From Kiritimatiellia bacterium (lineage in GTDB: Bacteria; Verrucomicrobiota; Kiritimatiellia; RFP12; UBA1067): a stretch of DNA of 64,000 nucleotides. The notes under the pieces were generated by a model. The model saw only the letters and a program-made list of their open reading frames with translations. It did not search any database and was not told the DNA's origin. Location: contig JAFTCL010000001.1 of assembly GCA_017454745.1 (NCBI GenBank), positions 186,001 to 250,000 on the forward strand, in the 5' to 3' direction. Made by a program: the position numbers and the translations under genes. The stretch's first letter is position 1; every line of letters starts with the position of its first letter. This document shows, one piece after another, positions 43,801 through 53,584 of this stretch.

Positions 43801-45385
43801 TGAGGTGAACGGCGGAGAGGTAACGCTGGTCGGCAATTCATCCTATACCGGCGACACGCATGTGTCAGCCGGCGTCCTCAATGTTGGCGCGGGAATCAAC
43901 GTCCCCACCACGCGCGGTTTCGACGGCAAGTTTTTCCGGCTTACCATCAAGCGCAGTAACGGTGGAAACAACGGTTCCGGAGCCAACAATTTCACGCTAC
44001 AGGCCTCTGAGTTCAAACTTTACAACGCCGACGGCGTTATGCAGAACAAAGGACTCACGATGCAGGGTGTCGGAATTGCGGCGACATCGCTCAACACCAA
44101 TTCTTTCACCTGTGCCGACAGTTACGCTAATGCGACCGGTGATGGTACAGAGGTGATGAAAAATCTTTTTGACGACGACACTAGCACAAAATGGTACTGC
44201 GGCGATGCTGTCAACGGTAAAGTCCCGAATTACCACGTAATCACGATGCGGCTCGCGGACGATGCCGACCCCATCACCAGTTACAATTTCTTTACTGCGG
44301 ATGACATGGTGCGCCGCAGTCCCACCGACTGGACGCTGGAAGGCAGTCGCGACGGTGTCACGTGGGAAAAACTGGACGAACGCTTTTGGGCACCGCACAC
44401 AACCTATACCGATCAAAAGAACTACAGCGACGCATCCATTCGAACGAAACCGTTCAACAACGGCGTCAATTATGAGTTTGAGACGCTGGCACGGCCTTTG
44501 TCGTTCAAGGGCAAATTCCTGCGCTTCACCTTCAAGAAAACCGCAGGCAACACGATGTTGCAACTCTCCGAGCTGCTCGTTTTGAACGCGCTCGGCGGGA
44601 ACGAGGCTTACGGACTGACGAAGGCTGCCGACGCAACCCCGGCGGCCAGTCTCCAGCCCGGTACTTTCTGTAAAGGCGGCAGCTACAGCACCGGGAGCAG
44701 CAGCGAGGATATGGAAAAACTCTTCGATGACAACACCAACACCAAACTGTGCGCCAACAATAATAACATGTCAGGTGCCGCCGCCAATTATCGCGTCCTT
44801 ACGATGCGGCTGAAGGATGACGCACTGCCGGTGAACGGCTATGTGTTCGTGACCGCCAACGACAGCTTGAACCGTAGCCCGTGCGACTGGATGGTCGAAG
44901 GCAGCGAAGACGGCGAGACCTGGGTCACGCTCGACGAACGTGCCGGTGTCGCGCAGCCCTACTGCCTCTTCACGGCGATGAACGCGGGACATCCCTTCAC
45001 GTTCGATTCGCTCGCGGATGACGGCACCACACTTCCGGCGGGGTCTTGCGTACAGGTGGATGCCGGCGCGGTGATGAACCTCAACAGCGCGAACGCCACC
45101 ATCGATAATCTGCGGGTTGACTGCACGCTCGGCGGCGGTACGATTGCCTCGTTCCGCCCGGCGGAAAACGGCGTATTGGATCTGGTCAATTTGTCGGACA
45201 CCTCCGTCGCCGCGTTGGACGGGATGGAGATTCCGCTGACGGTGACCGACATTAAGACGGCGGAGAACCTGCCCAGCTGGAAGGTGGCGGTCAACGGCGT
45301 AGCCCGCGACGGATTGAGGATTCGCCTCAACGAGGAAGGCAAGCTGACGCTGTTCTGCGGCGGGACGCTGATCATCATCGAATAA
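40829..45385 (+). CDS. Giant secreted beta-helix protein with three discoidin-like domains (paralogue of 11045-15565)
   Basis: 1,518 residues from the ATG at 40829 (GAAGGAG upstream); the frame is open from 40757 but lacks a ribosome-binding site. Signal peptide KKLWLFSLLGALTAASAWA. About 750 residues of repetitive beta strands are followed by three discoidin-like domains at about 773-930, 1034-1217 and 1229-1387, each with the WxLQGSNDGGTTW-like or WMVEGSEDGETW signature and a TKW/TKL loop. Alignment with the 1,506-residue protein extends over the full length (for example YFTDALGGPIWGWGG against YYTDQLGGPAWGWGG). It ends FCGGTLIIIE. No barrel or cell-wall anchor. Probably a surface glycan-binding adhesin. 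Confidence 0.85.
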   Translation: MKKLWLFSLLGALTAASAWAADPVAGEKWEIETGEQKSLSAALAIPELQVDGELTLENGAVLSVSGEAVNALGTTTEKTGIMTIKNGASATFTGTLDAAAPGDSQGLALGAADGFGTVTVEAGGALTVEKGRLFLGRNGSNDNRNLTSKGVLNIYGTVTAPTLASGAWYASADSSKYGSYVLDEIAIAGEINLEEGGVLETRRIYCHDISRTIFNFKGGTLRALAQNDNFISGQGIMINIEEGKNLIFDTNGYHIRILPSSVQPDFFQIKGAGGFIKRGAGYLQICDYAEQNTFTGPIVVEEGIFSLGRALAEGQTVYVKKGAQFYPAGAGDIGKITYEDPTEAAGGLYSVQTRLYDGLDLLGMGPTYFTDALGGPIWGWGGEVHGTVTHSADISPTHPFNLVGQGYQLNLYDTGLQDLPLTLSGTGTFMFGGNYTNTADNTITFTGSAKYLQQSEFAITGDNGAMPTLTVSGPGTFQVNSAMRVGCEGKDGEFYVKDGATVNITGELRIGGNASTRQKVKGRVIVENASLNNTGSDTRFAPNTLIDGSDYDTLFNELILNPGGNMQARHFNRNDDARSRIVFAGGTMIPSQDSTDFLTSGQNGTFEVEAKANSDIRFNIGTKRIGITSEHTHIFGDGGLEIIGNENTPDGVFTLGKTGLSDFEVTYAGGTKITGATLKLNVPLPEGNAISGSRGTIDIGGNTIDNPSGDVKVKGPGTVVIGRDNADATLTQQLDGVQLLKIGTGALTLDTAFDGALTVREGSATVNGVASYSSYRFKVENIKGPSNAGGVNSMQLAELILLNGTTDVTRPYKSTSFDTNADNNGSTYPAKEAPGNLVDGKLTTKWLDYRAHPNRSAADRDRVWLRIDYDQPKTITGYIWVTANDTPGRDPSAWRLQGSNDGGTTWTDLDVQTDYAAVDTRFCPSELFTVGGAFGSATVVTVEPGATLRVDGGNVPVSMLDNNGTVELVNGATLTSNGGYINGTVTGTGALEVNGGEVTLVGNSSYTGDTHVSAGVLNVGAGINVPTTRGFDGKFFRLTIKRSNGGNNGSGANNFTLQASEFKLYNADGVMQNKGLTMQGVGIAATSLNTNSFTCADSYANATGDGTEVMKNLFDDDTSTKWYCGDAVNGKVPNYHVITMRLADDADPITSYNFFTADDMVRRSPTDWTLEGSRDGVTWEKLDERFWAPHTTYTDQKNYSDASIRTKPFNNGVNYEFETLARPLSFKGKFLRFTFKKTAGNTMLQLSELLVLNALGGNEAYGLTKAADATPAASLQPGTFCKGGSYSTGSSSEDMEKLFDDNTNTKLCANNNNMSGAAANYRVLTMRLKDDALPVNGYVFVTANDSLNRSPCDWMVEGSEDGETWVTLDERAGVAQPYCLFTAMNAGHPFTFDSLADDGTTLPAGSCVQVDAGAVMNLNSANATIDNLRVDCTLGGGTIASFRPAENGVLDLVNLSDTSVAALDGMEIPLTVTDIKTAENLPSWKVAVNGVARDGLRIRLNEEGKLTLFCGGTLIIIE

Positions 45386-45414
45386 CGCCGACTTCATAAC
45401 TTTACGTTTCACTA

Positions 45415-45454
45415 TCCGCGCCGCGCATCGCAAAGACGCCGGCGCGGATTTTTT
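45415..45454 (+). terminator. Rho-independent terminator
   Basis: Stem TCCGCGCCG (45415-45423) with CGGCGCGGA (45440-45448), then six T. It closes the 40829-45385 gene. Confidence 0.85.
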
Positions 45455-45504
45455 ATGCGAAACATGCGGCCGCCGCAGACTATCCGCCCAACTCCAAAGG
45501 ATGC

Positions 45505-45533
45505 TTGACCGGCTTTCACGGCTTTGTTAAAAT
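45505..45533 (+). promoter_or_regulatory. Sigma-70 promoter of the CotH surface protein
   Basis: TTGACC (45505-45510), 17-base spacer, TAAAAT (45528-45533); leader about 30 bases. Confidence 0.65.
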
Positions 45534-45569
45534 ATAAGTTCAATATTGGTTTTAGTAGAGAGGTGCCGT

Positions 45570-48500
45570 ATGAAGAAAAAGTGGATAATTCTGGCAATTA
45601 TGGTTGCGTTAAACAGCCTTTACGCCATTAAGGCGAAGGCGACGAACGGCTTTTTTCTGGAATTCTACCCCAACCTATCCATCACCGGCAGCAACGGACT
45701 TGTCACCGACCTTACTTCCAACGCCAATTACCCGGACAACCCGTCATCCGAACAGATTATCGAAGGCCCGTTCCGCGCACCGAACAATATTGGCGACCGG
45801 TACGGCCAGCGGGCCCGGGCTTACCTGACCCCGACCTCCTCCGGCACGTACTATTTCTATCTTTCGTCCGATAACGCCGGGGAACTCTACCTCAGCACGG
45901 ACGACAATCCGGCGAACAAAACCCAAATCGCCTATGTCGAGGTTTACACCGCCGAAAACGAATGGACGAAATACGCCATTCAAAAATCCGCCGCCATCTC
46001 CCTTGCCGCCGGCAGACGTTACTACATCGAGGCGCTGATGGTTGAGGAGACCGGCGGAGACAACCTGATGGTAGGCTGGACCACCAACAGCAACAACAGC
46101 AACATCACCGTGCTTCCGCAAGCGTGCCTTACCCCGTACCAGGATCCTCCGGTCATTACCGTCCAACCCCTATCTTCGCAGGTTTATCCGCAAAACGTGG
46201 GAACCGGCAGCGCGACCTTTGCCGTCGGGGTGAAACGTCCCGCATTCTGCACCTACCAATGGCTGGATGCCGCCGGCAATGAAATCGCCGGAGCCACCGA
46301 CGCATCCTACACGGTGCAGGTTACCGCCGAAAATGTCGGGGCCGAATTCCGCTGCCGGGTCACCAATTACGGAGGAACCGCAACCTCCCAGTCTGCCGCC
46401 ATCACCGTGATCCCGGACACCACCCCGCCGACACTGGAAACCTTTTCGCTCGGCGAACCAGCCGACACGCTTTACCTGACTTTCTCCGAACCCCTGGCGG
46501 AAAATCCGGAGGCCGCCGATTTTTCCCTGTCCGGGTACACGGTGGCCAACATCGCGCTGGTCAACGGCGGCCGCACCGCCGCGCTGACACTCACCCCCGC
46601 TCCCGTCGGCGGCGTGTCCATCACCCTCGGCTACACGGTGTCCGACCGCGCCAGCCCCGCCAACACCGCCACCGTGTCGGGTAAAACCATCACCCTGCCC
46701 GCCCCGTCCGCGCTGCCGGACCGGATTCGCTACGGCGCGGTGGAGAGTCCCGGCCCATCCTCGCGCCGGACCGCGATCGCCATTACCGAAATCCAAGCCG
46801 CCCCCGCCCCGCGGAATGACGGGAAAGACCTGCGATTCGTCGAGATTTACAACAGCAATCCTTTCCCGGAAAGCATCGGCGGATACACGCTCTCCGGTTC
46901 AATCGAATACACCTTCCCGACAGGTTACCGTATCCCCGCCAACGGCTACGTGGTGGTAGCCGCCGCACCGGCGGACATAGCCGAGGTTTACGGCATCTCC
47001 AACGCGGTGGCGGCCAACTCAGTGGACAACTTCAGCCTGCCGTGCACCATAACATTCAACGACGAGCTTAAGGCGTGGCTCTCTACCATCAAAGTCGAAG
47101 ATGCCGATCCGTGGCCGGCCGGGATCAACGGCACCGGGCATTCGCTGGTGCTGGCGCGTCCTTCCTATGGCGATGGCACCCCGGACGGCTGGGCGCGGTC
47201 GGCTTACATCGGCGGTTCGCCCGGCAAAACCGATCCCGCACGCCCAACTGATTTCTCCGGGTTGCTAATCAACGAGATTCTGCCGGCCAGCCAAGACGAA
47301 GGCGGCTTCATCGAACTGTTAAACGCCGCGGCATCAGCCAAGAACCTCTCGCAATGCACGTTGGAACGCCGAAACGGATCATTCACCTTCCCCGCCGGCA
47401 ACACCATATCCGCAAAGGCAAGAAAAGTTTTTGACGCGGCCGCGCTGGGATTCTCCGCCAACGGCGCCGGCGACGAACTGCTGCTGCGCGCCCCCAGCGG
47501 CGCGGGAGCGTACATCATCGACGCGGTGCGTCTGCCCGCCACCGAAGCCGGACGCAGCTACGGGCGTTACCCCGACGGCGGCCCGCTGATGAGCCGACTG
47601 GAATCCGTCACCCCGGCAACCGCCAACGCCAGGCGCGCCGCCGCCCCGGTGGTTCTGAACGAACTGATGTACAACCCAATCACCGAAGACAAAAACGACG
47701 AGTACATCGAACTGCTTAACCTTACCGGCGAAGACATCCCGCTGGCCGGATGGACACTCTCCGGCGGCATTGACTACGTATTCACCGAAACCATCGCCGC
47801 CAACGGGTATTTCGTGGTGCCGAGCAAGAAAGCCAACTTCCGCGCCCTTTACCCCGGCGCAACGGATGTGATGGCGCAGGACAGCTACTCCGGGGCGCTC
47901 GGCAACGGCAGGGACACCGTGCGGCTATCCCAGCCGTTGCAGGTGTGGGACTGCGACGCCAACGAAATGACAACCATGCAAGTCGCGATGGAGGAGGTCA
48001 CGTATCGCGACGGCGGCGAGTGGGGCAAGTGGGCGGACGGCGGCGGATCTTCGCTGGAACGGATTGATCCGAGAGCCGACCCGCGGTTGCCGGGCAGCTG
48101 GGGCGACAGCGACGAAACCAAAACTTGCGATTGGACCACCATATCCTACACCGGCAACCTTGAACTGGGGCGGACGGATGACAGCAACGGAACCCCGGAC
48201 GAAGTGCAAATCGGTTTGTTCGCCGCCGGAGAATGCCTGATTGACTCCGTGGTGCTGAAACAGGAAACCGGAAGCAATCTGGTGCAGAACGAATCCTTTG
48301 AAAACGGCACCAGTTATTGGGCTTGGTACGGTACCCATGACCAAACCGCCATCGAGTCCAATCCCGACTCCGACAACGGCAGCCACGTGATGCACCTGCG
48401 GGCCGTAGCCCGTCTGCACACCGGCGGCAACGGGGTTCGCGGCACGTTGAAGTCTTCGGTCGGCACCAGCGGACGCGCCACCATCAGCATGCGCGCGAAG

Positions 48501-51500
48501 TGGCTTAAAGGGTGTCCGCAAATCATGATGCGCGCCCGCGGCAACTGGATCGAAGCTTTCGGCGACCTTACCACCACCAAGGCATTCGGAACCCCGGGGG
48601 CACGCAACAGCCGGGCGTTGGACAACGTAGGCCCGTCCATCACCAGCGTAACCCACTACCCGCTATTGCCCGCCAACGGCGAGGCAGTCACCATATTCGC
48701 GAGAATCGACGACCCCGACGGCATCATGGGGGCCGCTGTCCGTTGGCATAAGGACGAATCCGCTGTCACCAACACCGCCATGATGGCGGCTTGCGGCGGC
48801 GGCTGGTACAGCGCCACCATCCCCGCCGGGCAAACCTCCGGCGCACTGGTCGGTTTCCAGATCGACGCCATAGACGCCGCAGATTCCACCGCTTCCGCGA
48901 CATTCCCGGCCGACACATCCCGCGAATGCCTGTACCGCTACGGTGAACCCCGCACCAGCAACACGCTGGGCGTGTACCATTTCTGGATCACCCAAGGCAA
49001 GATCCGCGAGTGGGCGGCACGCAAGTTGGACAGCAACTCGCCGGTCGATATGGCGTTCGTTTACAACAACGACCGCGTGGTGTACTTCGCCGGGGCGCAG
49101 TTCGGGGGATCGCCGTTCCACAGCACCGGAGCCGGCAAGAACCCGATCAACAACGGCAACTCAATCGATTACAAAATTGATTTTCCGAAGGACGACATGG
49201 TGCTGGATGACGACGGCATGGTGCTGCCCACCGTCGGCAACAAGGGGAACGATGTCACCGCGGTCAAGGAACAACTCGCCTACGCTTGGGTGCGACGTCT
49301 CGGACTGCCCAACGTGCACCGCCGTTTCATCCACATCTACGCCAACGGCACCCAACAGAATTCTTACCGGGTTTACGAAGACACCGAAAAGCCCAACAGC
49401 AGTTTTTTGCGGCATTGGTTCAAAGAGGGTTCCGATGGCGATCTGTTCAAACTCGATGACTGGTTCGAATACGCCCATGACCTGAACAGCTTCACCTACA
49501 GAATCGGCGGAGTGGAAATCGGGGCAACGCTGCAATCCTTCAAAACTTTCAACAACGACGGAGTACCGGAACACAAACTGCCCCGTTACCGCTGGAACTG
49601 GCTGAAACGCGCCTGCTCAAATTGGCAGTACAACGATTACACCAACTTCTGGGGGCTGGTTGACGTAATGAATCTGCCGAATAACGAAATCGACGCCGCC
49701 ATCGCCGAGACCGTTAACGTCAAAGCCTTCACTGGGGCAATAGCGGTGAACCAGTTCATCGGCAATTACGACAGCTACGGCACCAGAAGGGGAAAGAATA
49801 TGTACCTTTACGGTGGCGACGGTTATCTCTGGACGCTGCTTGCGTGGGACATGGATATCAGCTTCACCCAAGACACCAGCCTCACTTTGACCCAACCGAT
49901 CAACCCGCTAGACAGCGGTTTCCCGAACCACGATCCTGTAATCTGGGCGTTTTTAAAGCGGCCGTGGATTACCCGCGAATTCTGGCGCCAGGTCATTAAA
50001 ATCGCGAAAGGCGCGGCGTCGGACTCCATCGAAATGCAGGAAGCGGTTGAACGCAACGCCGCCCTGCGCGCGGACGGTTGCAATCTCAACACGTTCACCG
50101 CCGTCGCCGACAAAATCGCAACGCGGACGGCCAGCGTCAACAGCCAGATTGCCGCACTTAACGCACCAAGGTTCGCGCTTACCTCCCCCGTCGGCGACCC
50201 GGTGGAGGTTGAGACTTCGGCCATTAACGTAGCGGGCGTGGCTCCGTTCGAAGTCACCGACATCACGGTGGATGGAAAACCACTCACCGTTACGTGGACC
50301 AATCCCACCAACTGGATCGCCGCGATAACTATGCACGGGCGGAATCACACCTTCGTCTTTGAAGCGCTGGACGAGGACGGGACTTCGCTCGGTACCGAAT
50401 CGCTATCCGTAAAGCACATCGGCGGTTCGATATCTTCCGGAGACCGTTTTCTCGTGATCAATGAGATTATGAACCGTCCGGAAACCGTCGGCGGCGGTTA
50501 TGTGGAGATTTACAACACCTCAAGTTCCAACACGCTGGAACTAACCGGTTTTTACTTGGACGGCAACATCAGATTCACCTTCCCTGACGGATGGATGCTG
50601 GGACCGGCAAGTTGCGCCGTGGTAGCCGAAGACTCTACGGTGTTCCAGTCGCTCTACGGCGGAATCCGAGCTTTGGCCGGTGCCGGCAGCGGCACGCTCG
50701 GAGAATCCGGAATTGTAAGGCTGCGCCGACCGGCGACCGGGATGGAGCTGGACGATCCAATACTCGATGCGGTGAATTACGGCGCGCCGGGATGGCAGTC
50801 CGAAACCGATGCCGGAATCCCGTACCAGCGGATCGACCCGTTAGGCGGCAGTTGCCAGCCAGCGAACTGGTGTATCTCAAAAACCGCGTCGCATTCCGTG
50901 AGCGGACACACCATTCTGCCGTTGAACACCGGCTGGAGCTACTACAACTCCGGCTATCCCGGCAGCGGCTGGCAACTGGATTCCTTCGATTTCAGCGGAT
51001 GGGAATCCGGCCCTGCCCCGCTGGGCAAGGACAGCGACGCGTCTGGATGGCAGACTCCTCTCGCGACTACGTTTAACATTACCAGCGGACGCTGCACCTA
51101 TTACTTCAAGACCTCGTTCAATTACTACAATCTCTCTAAAAACGCCGGGGACAACATCTTCCCGACCTCACCATCCCAAGATCTTATCGCCCGCGGCTAT
51201 TTGGTCCACCGCTGGAGTTTCAACGGCAATATGACGGATTCCGTAACCGGCGAATCCGCTACGCTTAAAGGAAACAGTTATCTGAACAGCGCCAACACCG
51301 GGGTGTACTGCCGCGGCGGTAACCGTGGCACCTCCTGGGTGGATTTGGGCAGCAACGTACTGCCTGCCGACAACTCGCCGGTCACCATCGAGGTTTGGTA
51401 CACCCCGCACAGCGTGCAGACCTGGAGCCGCGTTTTCGATTTCGGGGGTTCTACGGTCTCTTACCTGACGCTTGGCTACAACAACAACACCTCCACCGGT

Positions 51501-53576
51501 TTCTACGCGCTGAACAACGATAACAAGACCGACTTTGGCACGCTCGACGTCAACACCTACTACCATCTCGCGATGGTACTGGTGCCTGATAGCGGCGGCA
51601 CCACCGCAACGGTGTATAAAATGGACGCAAACGGCAGACTGCTCGGATACCAGACCTCCTACCACAACGGATGGATGCCATCCACTCTGCAGCAAACCAA
51701 TTGCTGGCTCGGCCATTCGCAATTCAGCGGCGACAAAGACGCCAACTCGACCTTTGACGAGGTGCGCATCTGGAACGCCGCGCTTTCGATGAATCAGCTG
51801 GTCCGCAACTCGCAGTTAGGTCCAGACCGCCCGCCCGCACTGGGCAGCTCATCCTACTCCGAGGACGAGCTTTTCATAAGCTACCTGATCGACGACTGCG
51901 CGGTAGTGTACCTTAACGGTCAGGAGGTACACCGTACCGACCGCACACCGGACGGTGAAATCACCGACACCACTCTAGCCACCACTTATACCCCTCAGGC
52001 GCTGGAAGGCACGATTTTCGGTCCGTTCGCCATCGACAACTCCGCGTTGCGCGAAGGGCTCAACTACCTTTCGGTAGAAGTCCACCAAAATGTCGCCACC
52101 AGTTCCGACATCGCCTGGGCAATGATTCTCAGCGCCAGCAACTACGTCAGTTCCGCGCTTTCACCCGGTGCGCCAAACAGGCTTGTCGACACCCCGGAAA
52201 CCCTTCCGTCGGTGGTCATCAACGAAATTGCCAATGAAGACGGTTCGGTGTGGGCGGAATTGTACAATGCCGACTCTAATACCGCCGACTTGGGCGGATG
52301 GCGGTTGTCCGCCGTTTTCGGTGACGGTACTTCCGTTGACCACGACTTCCCAGCCGGAACCGAATTGGCGGCGGGCGGTTTTACCGCAGTACGGTTTGAA
52401 TCCGGCGCCGTCGAAGGCACACTGCTACTGCTGGCATCGGAAAATGACGGCGAGCGGCGTTGCGCCGACTCGGCGGTGTTCGACCGATTGGACTGCGGCG
52501 CATACGGATGTTACCCCGATGGCGACACCGTTCACCGGCGCACCACCCGGCCCGCAACCTTCGCCGCCGCCAACCGCATCGACCATCCCGAACGGCGGGT
52601 GGTAATCAATGAGTTTATGGCGCAAAACGAACTTTTTGTCAATCCGCTCACCGGGGATTACGATGATTGGTTCGAACTGTACAACGATGGCAACGAAAGC
52701 GTGGATCTCTCCGGGTGGATTGTAACCGACACCCTTATCAGCGATGACCCGCCGGTGCCGAACACCAAGGCATCCAAGGCGTTGACCATTCCCGCCGGAG
52801 TGACAATCGCCCCCGGCGAGGCGTTGCGCGTATGGACCGGCGCCTCCGGATCCTCTTCGCTGCCTTTTGACCGCGCCAATCTGCAGGCGCCATTCGGACT
52901 GAACAAGAGTTCCGACCAGATATGCCTATTCGATCCGGAACAGAATATTGCCGACCGCATCCGGTACAACACGCTGCAAAGCTCCACCGAGAGTAACGGA
53001 CGCTGGCCCAACGGTTCGGGAGAATGGCGCACAATGCCTGTCCCCACTCCGGGCGAGCCCAACCGCCCGTCACGCTTCACGGAACTCGCCGGATTGGCGG
53101 CAATGGGTTCGGTAACCGTTTGCGAGGGCGACGCGTTTTCCGCCACCAACGCGGTGGAAGGACTCAGCTACACTCTGGTCGCCGCCGAGGGCGAGACCCT
53201 GCCGGAAGGATTGAGCGTGGATGCCGCTACCGGCGTTATCAGCTGGACGCCGTCCGCTACGCAAACACCGGGCGTTTACCGCGTGCTGCTTTGCGGGGTT
53301 CTGGATGGCGAATGCGTGGACGCGGTGCAGGTGACCTTTGTGGCCACCCCGGCGGGAGCGATCGTCATTACCTCGTGCGAATACGGGCCGCACGGGGTGA
53401 CGCTGCGCTGGCCCGGCACTTCCGGCGTCATCTACCGGGTGGAATGGTGTTCCGATCTCACCGCCCCGCAGTGGCAAGAACTGCCCGACCGCGTTTCCGC
53501 GAGCAACGGCGAAGCCAAGGTAACCGTCGACACCGCAGAACTGCCCAATCGGATTTTCCTGCGGGTCAAACGCTGA
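45570..53576 (+). CDS. 2,668-residue surface protein: PA14, lamin-tail repeats, CotH kinase-like, LamG
   Basis: Start at ATG 45570 after AGAGAGGT; signal peptide KKKWIILAIMVALNSLYAIKAKA. Domains in order (approximate residues): PA14 24-190, Ig-like 194-283, SbsA-type Ig 285-387, three lamin-tail domains (LTD) 400-850 (VEIYNSNP, FIELLN, YIELLNLTGED), a carbohydrate-binding-like stretch 850-1020, CotH 1128-1480 (VYEDTEKPN; AWDMDISF near 1426), LTD 1627-1760, LamG-like 1872-2087 (HRWSFNGNMTDSV), two more LTDs 2210-2503 (AELYNAD, WFELYNDGNES), a putative Ig 2503-2597 and a terminal domain ending NRIFLRVKR. CotH proteins of Bacillus spores phosphorylate coat proteins; in PVC bacteria the CotH-LTD combination is common but its substrate is unknown. 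Six LTDs in one chain is notable. Single-gene transcript. Confidence 0.88.
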   Translation: MKKKWIILAIMVALNSLYAIKAKATNGFFLEFYPNLSITGSNGLVTDLTSNANYPDNPSSEQIIEGPFRAPNNIGDRYGQRARAYLTPTSSGTYYFYLSSDNAGELYLSTDDNPANKTQIAYVEVYTAENEWTKYAIQKSAAISLAAGRRYYIEALMVEETGGDNLMVGWTTNSNNSNITVLPQACLTPYQDPPVITVQPLSSQVYPQNVGTGSATFAVGVKRPAFCTYQWLDAAGNEIAGATDASYTVQVTAENVGAEFRCRVTNYGGTATSQSAAITVIPDTTPPTLETFSLGEPADTLYLTFSEPLAENPEAADFSLSGYTVANIALVNGGRTAALTLTPAPVGGVSITLGYTVSDRASPANTATVSGKTITLPAPSALPDRIRYGAVESPGPSSRRTAIAITEIQAAPAPRNDGKDLRFVEIYNSNPFPESIGGYTLSGSIEYTFPTGYRIPANGYVVVAAAPADIAEVYGISNAVAANSVDNFSLPCTITFNDELKAWLSTIKVEDADPWPAGINGTGHSLVLARPSYGDGTPDGWARSAYIGGSPGKTDPARPTDFSGLLINEILPASQDEGGFIELLNAAASAKNLSQCTLERRNGSFTFPAGNTISAKARKVFDAAALGFSANGAGDELLLRAPSGAGAYIIDAVRLPATEAGRSYGRYPDGGPLMSRLESVTPATANARRAAAPVVLNELMYNPITEDKNDEYIELLNLTGEDIPLAGWTLSGGIDYVFTETIAANGYFVVPSKKANFRALYPGATDVMAQDSYSGALGNGRDTVRLSQPLQVWDCDANEMTTMQVAMEEVTYRDGGEWGKWADGGGSSLERIDPRADPRLPGSWGDSDETKTCDWTTISYTGNLELGRTDDSNGTPDEVQIGLFAAGECLIDSVVLKQETGSNLVQNESFENGTSYWAWYGTHDQTAIESNPDSDNGSHVMHLRAVARLHTGGNGVRGTLKSSVGTSGRATISMRAKWLKGCPQIMMRARGNWIEAFGDLTTTKAFGTPGARNSRALDNVGPSITSVTHYPLLPANGEAVTIFARIDDPDGIMGAAVRWHKDESAVTNTAMMAACGGGWYSATIPAGQTSGALVGFQIDAIDAADSTASATFPADTSRECLYRYGEPRTSNTLGVYHFWITQGKIREWAARKLDSNSPVDMAFVYNNDRVVYFAGAQFGGSPFHSTGAGKNPINNGNSIDYKIDFPKDDMVLDDDGMVLPTVGNKGNDVTAVKEQLAYAWVRRLGLPNVHRRFIHIYANGTQQNSYRVYEDTEKPNSSFLRHWFKEGSDGDLFKLDDWFEYAHDLNSFTYRIGGVEIGATLQSFKTFNNDGVPEHKLPRYRWNWLKRACSNWQYNDYTNFWGLVDVMNLPNNEIDAAIAETVNVKAFTGAIAVNQFIGNYDSYGTRRGKNMYLYGGDGYLWTLLAWDMDISFTQDTSLTLTQPINPLDSGFPNHDPVIWAFLKRPWITREFWRQVIKIAKGAASDSIEMQEAVERNAALRADGCNLNTFTAVADKIATRTASVNSQIAALNAPRFALTSPVGDPVEVETSAINVAGVAPFEVTDITVDGKPLTVTWTNPTNWIAAITMHGRNHTFVFEALDEDGTSLGTESLSVKHIGGSISSGDRFLVINEIMNRPETVGGGYVEIYNTSSSNTLELTGFYLDGNIRFTFPDGWMLGPASCAVVAEDSTVFQSLYGGIRALAGAGSGTLGESGIVRLRRPATGMELDDPILDAVNYGAPGWQSETDAGIPYQRIDPLGGSCQPANWCISKTASHSVSGHTILPLNTGWSYYNSGYPGSGWQLDSFDFSGWESGPAPLGKDSDASGWQTPLATTFNITSGRCTYYFKTSFNYYNLSKNAGDNIFPTSPSQDLIARGYLVHRWSFNGNMTDSVTGESATLKGNSYLNSANTGVYCRGGNRGTSWVDLGSNVLPADNSPVTIEVWYTPHSVQTWSRVFDFGGSTVSYLTLGYNNNTSTGFYALNNDNKTDFGTLDVNTYYHLAMVLVPDSGGTTATVYKMDANGRLLGYQTSYHNGWMPSTLQQTNCWLGHSQFSGDKDANSTFDEVRIWNAALSMNQLVRNSQLGPDRPPALGSSSYSEDELFISYLIDDCAVVYLNGQEVHRTDRTPDGEITDTTLATTYTPQALEGTIFGPFAIDNSALREGLNYLSVEVHQNVATSSDIAWAMILSASNYVSSALSPGAPNRLVDTPETLPSVVINEIANEDGSVWAELYNADSNTADLGGWRLSAVFGDGTSVDHDFPAGTELAAGGFTAVRFESGAVEGTLLLLASENDGERRCADSAVFDRLDCGAYGCYPDGDTVHRRTTRPATFAAANRIDHPERRVVINEFMAQNELFVNPLTGDYDDWFELYNDGNESVDLSGWIVTDTLISDDPPVPNTKASKALTIPAGVTIAPGEALRVWTGASGSSSLPFDRANLQAPFGLNKSSDQICLFDPEQNIADRIRYNTLQSSTESNGRWPNGSGEWRTMPVPTPGEPNRPSRFTELAGLAAMGSVTVCEGDAFSATNAVEGLSYTLVAAEGETLPEGLSVDAATGVISWTPSATQTPGVYRVLLCGVLDGECVDAVQVTFVATPAGAIVITSCEYGPHGVTLRWPGTSGVIYRVEWCSDLTAPQWQELPDRVSASNGEAKVTVDTAELPNRIFLRVKR

Positions 53577-53584
53577 CGGCGCGT

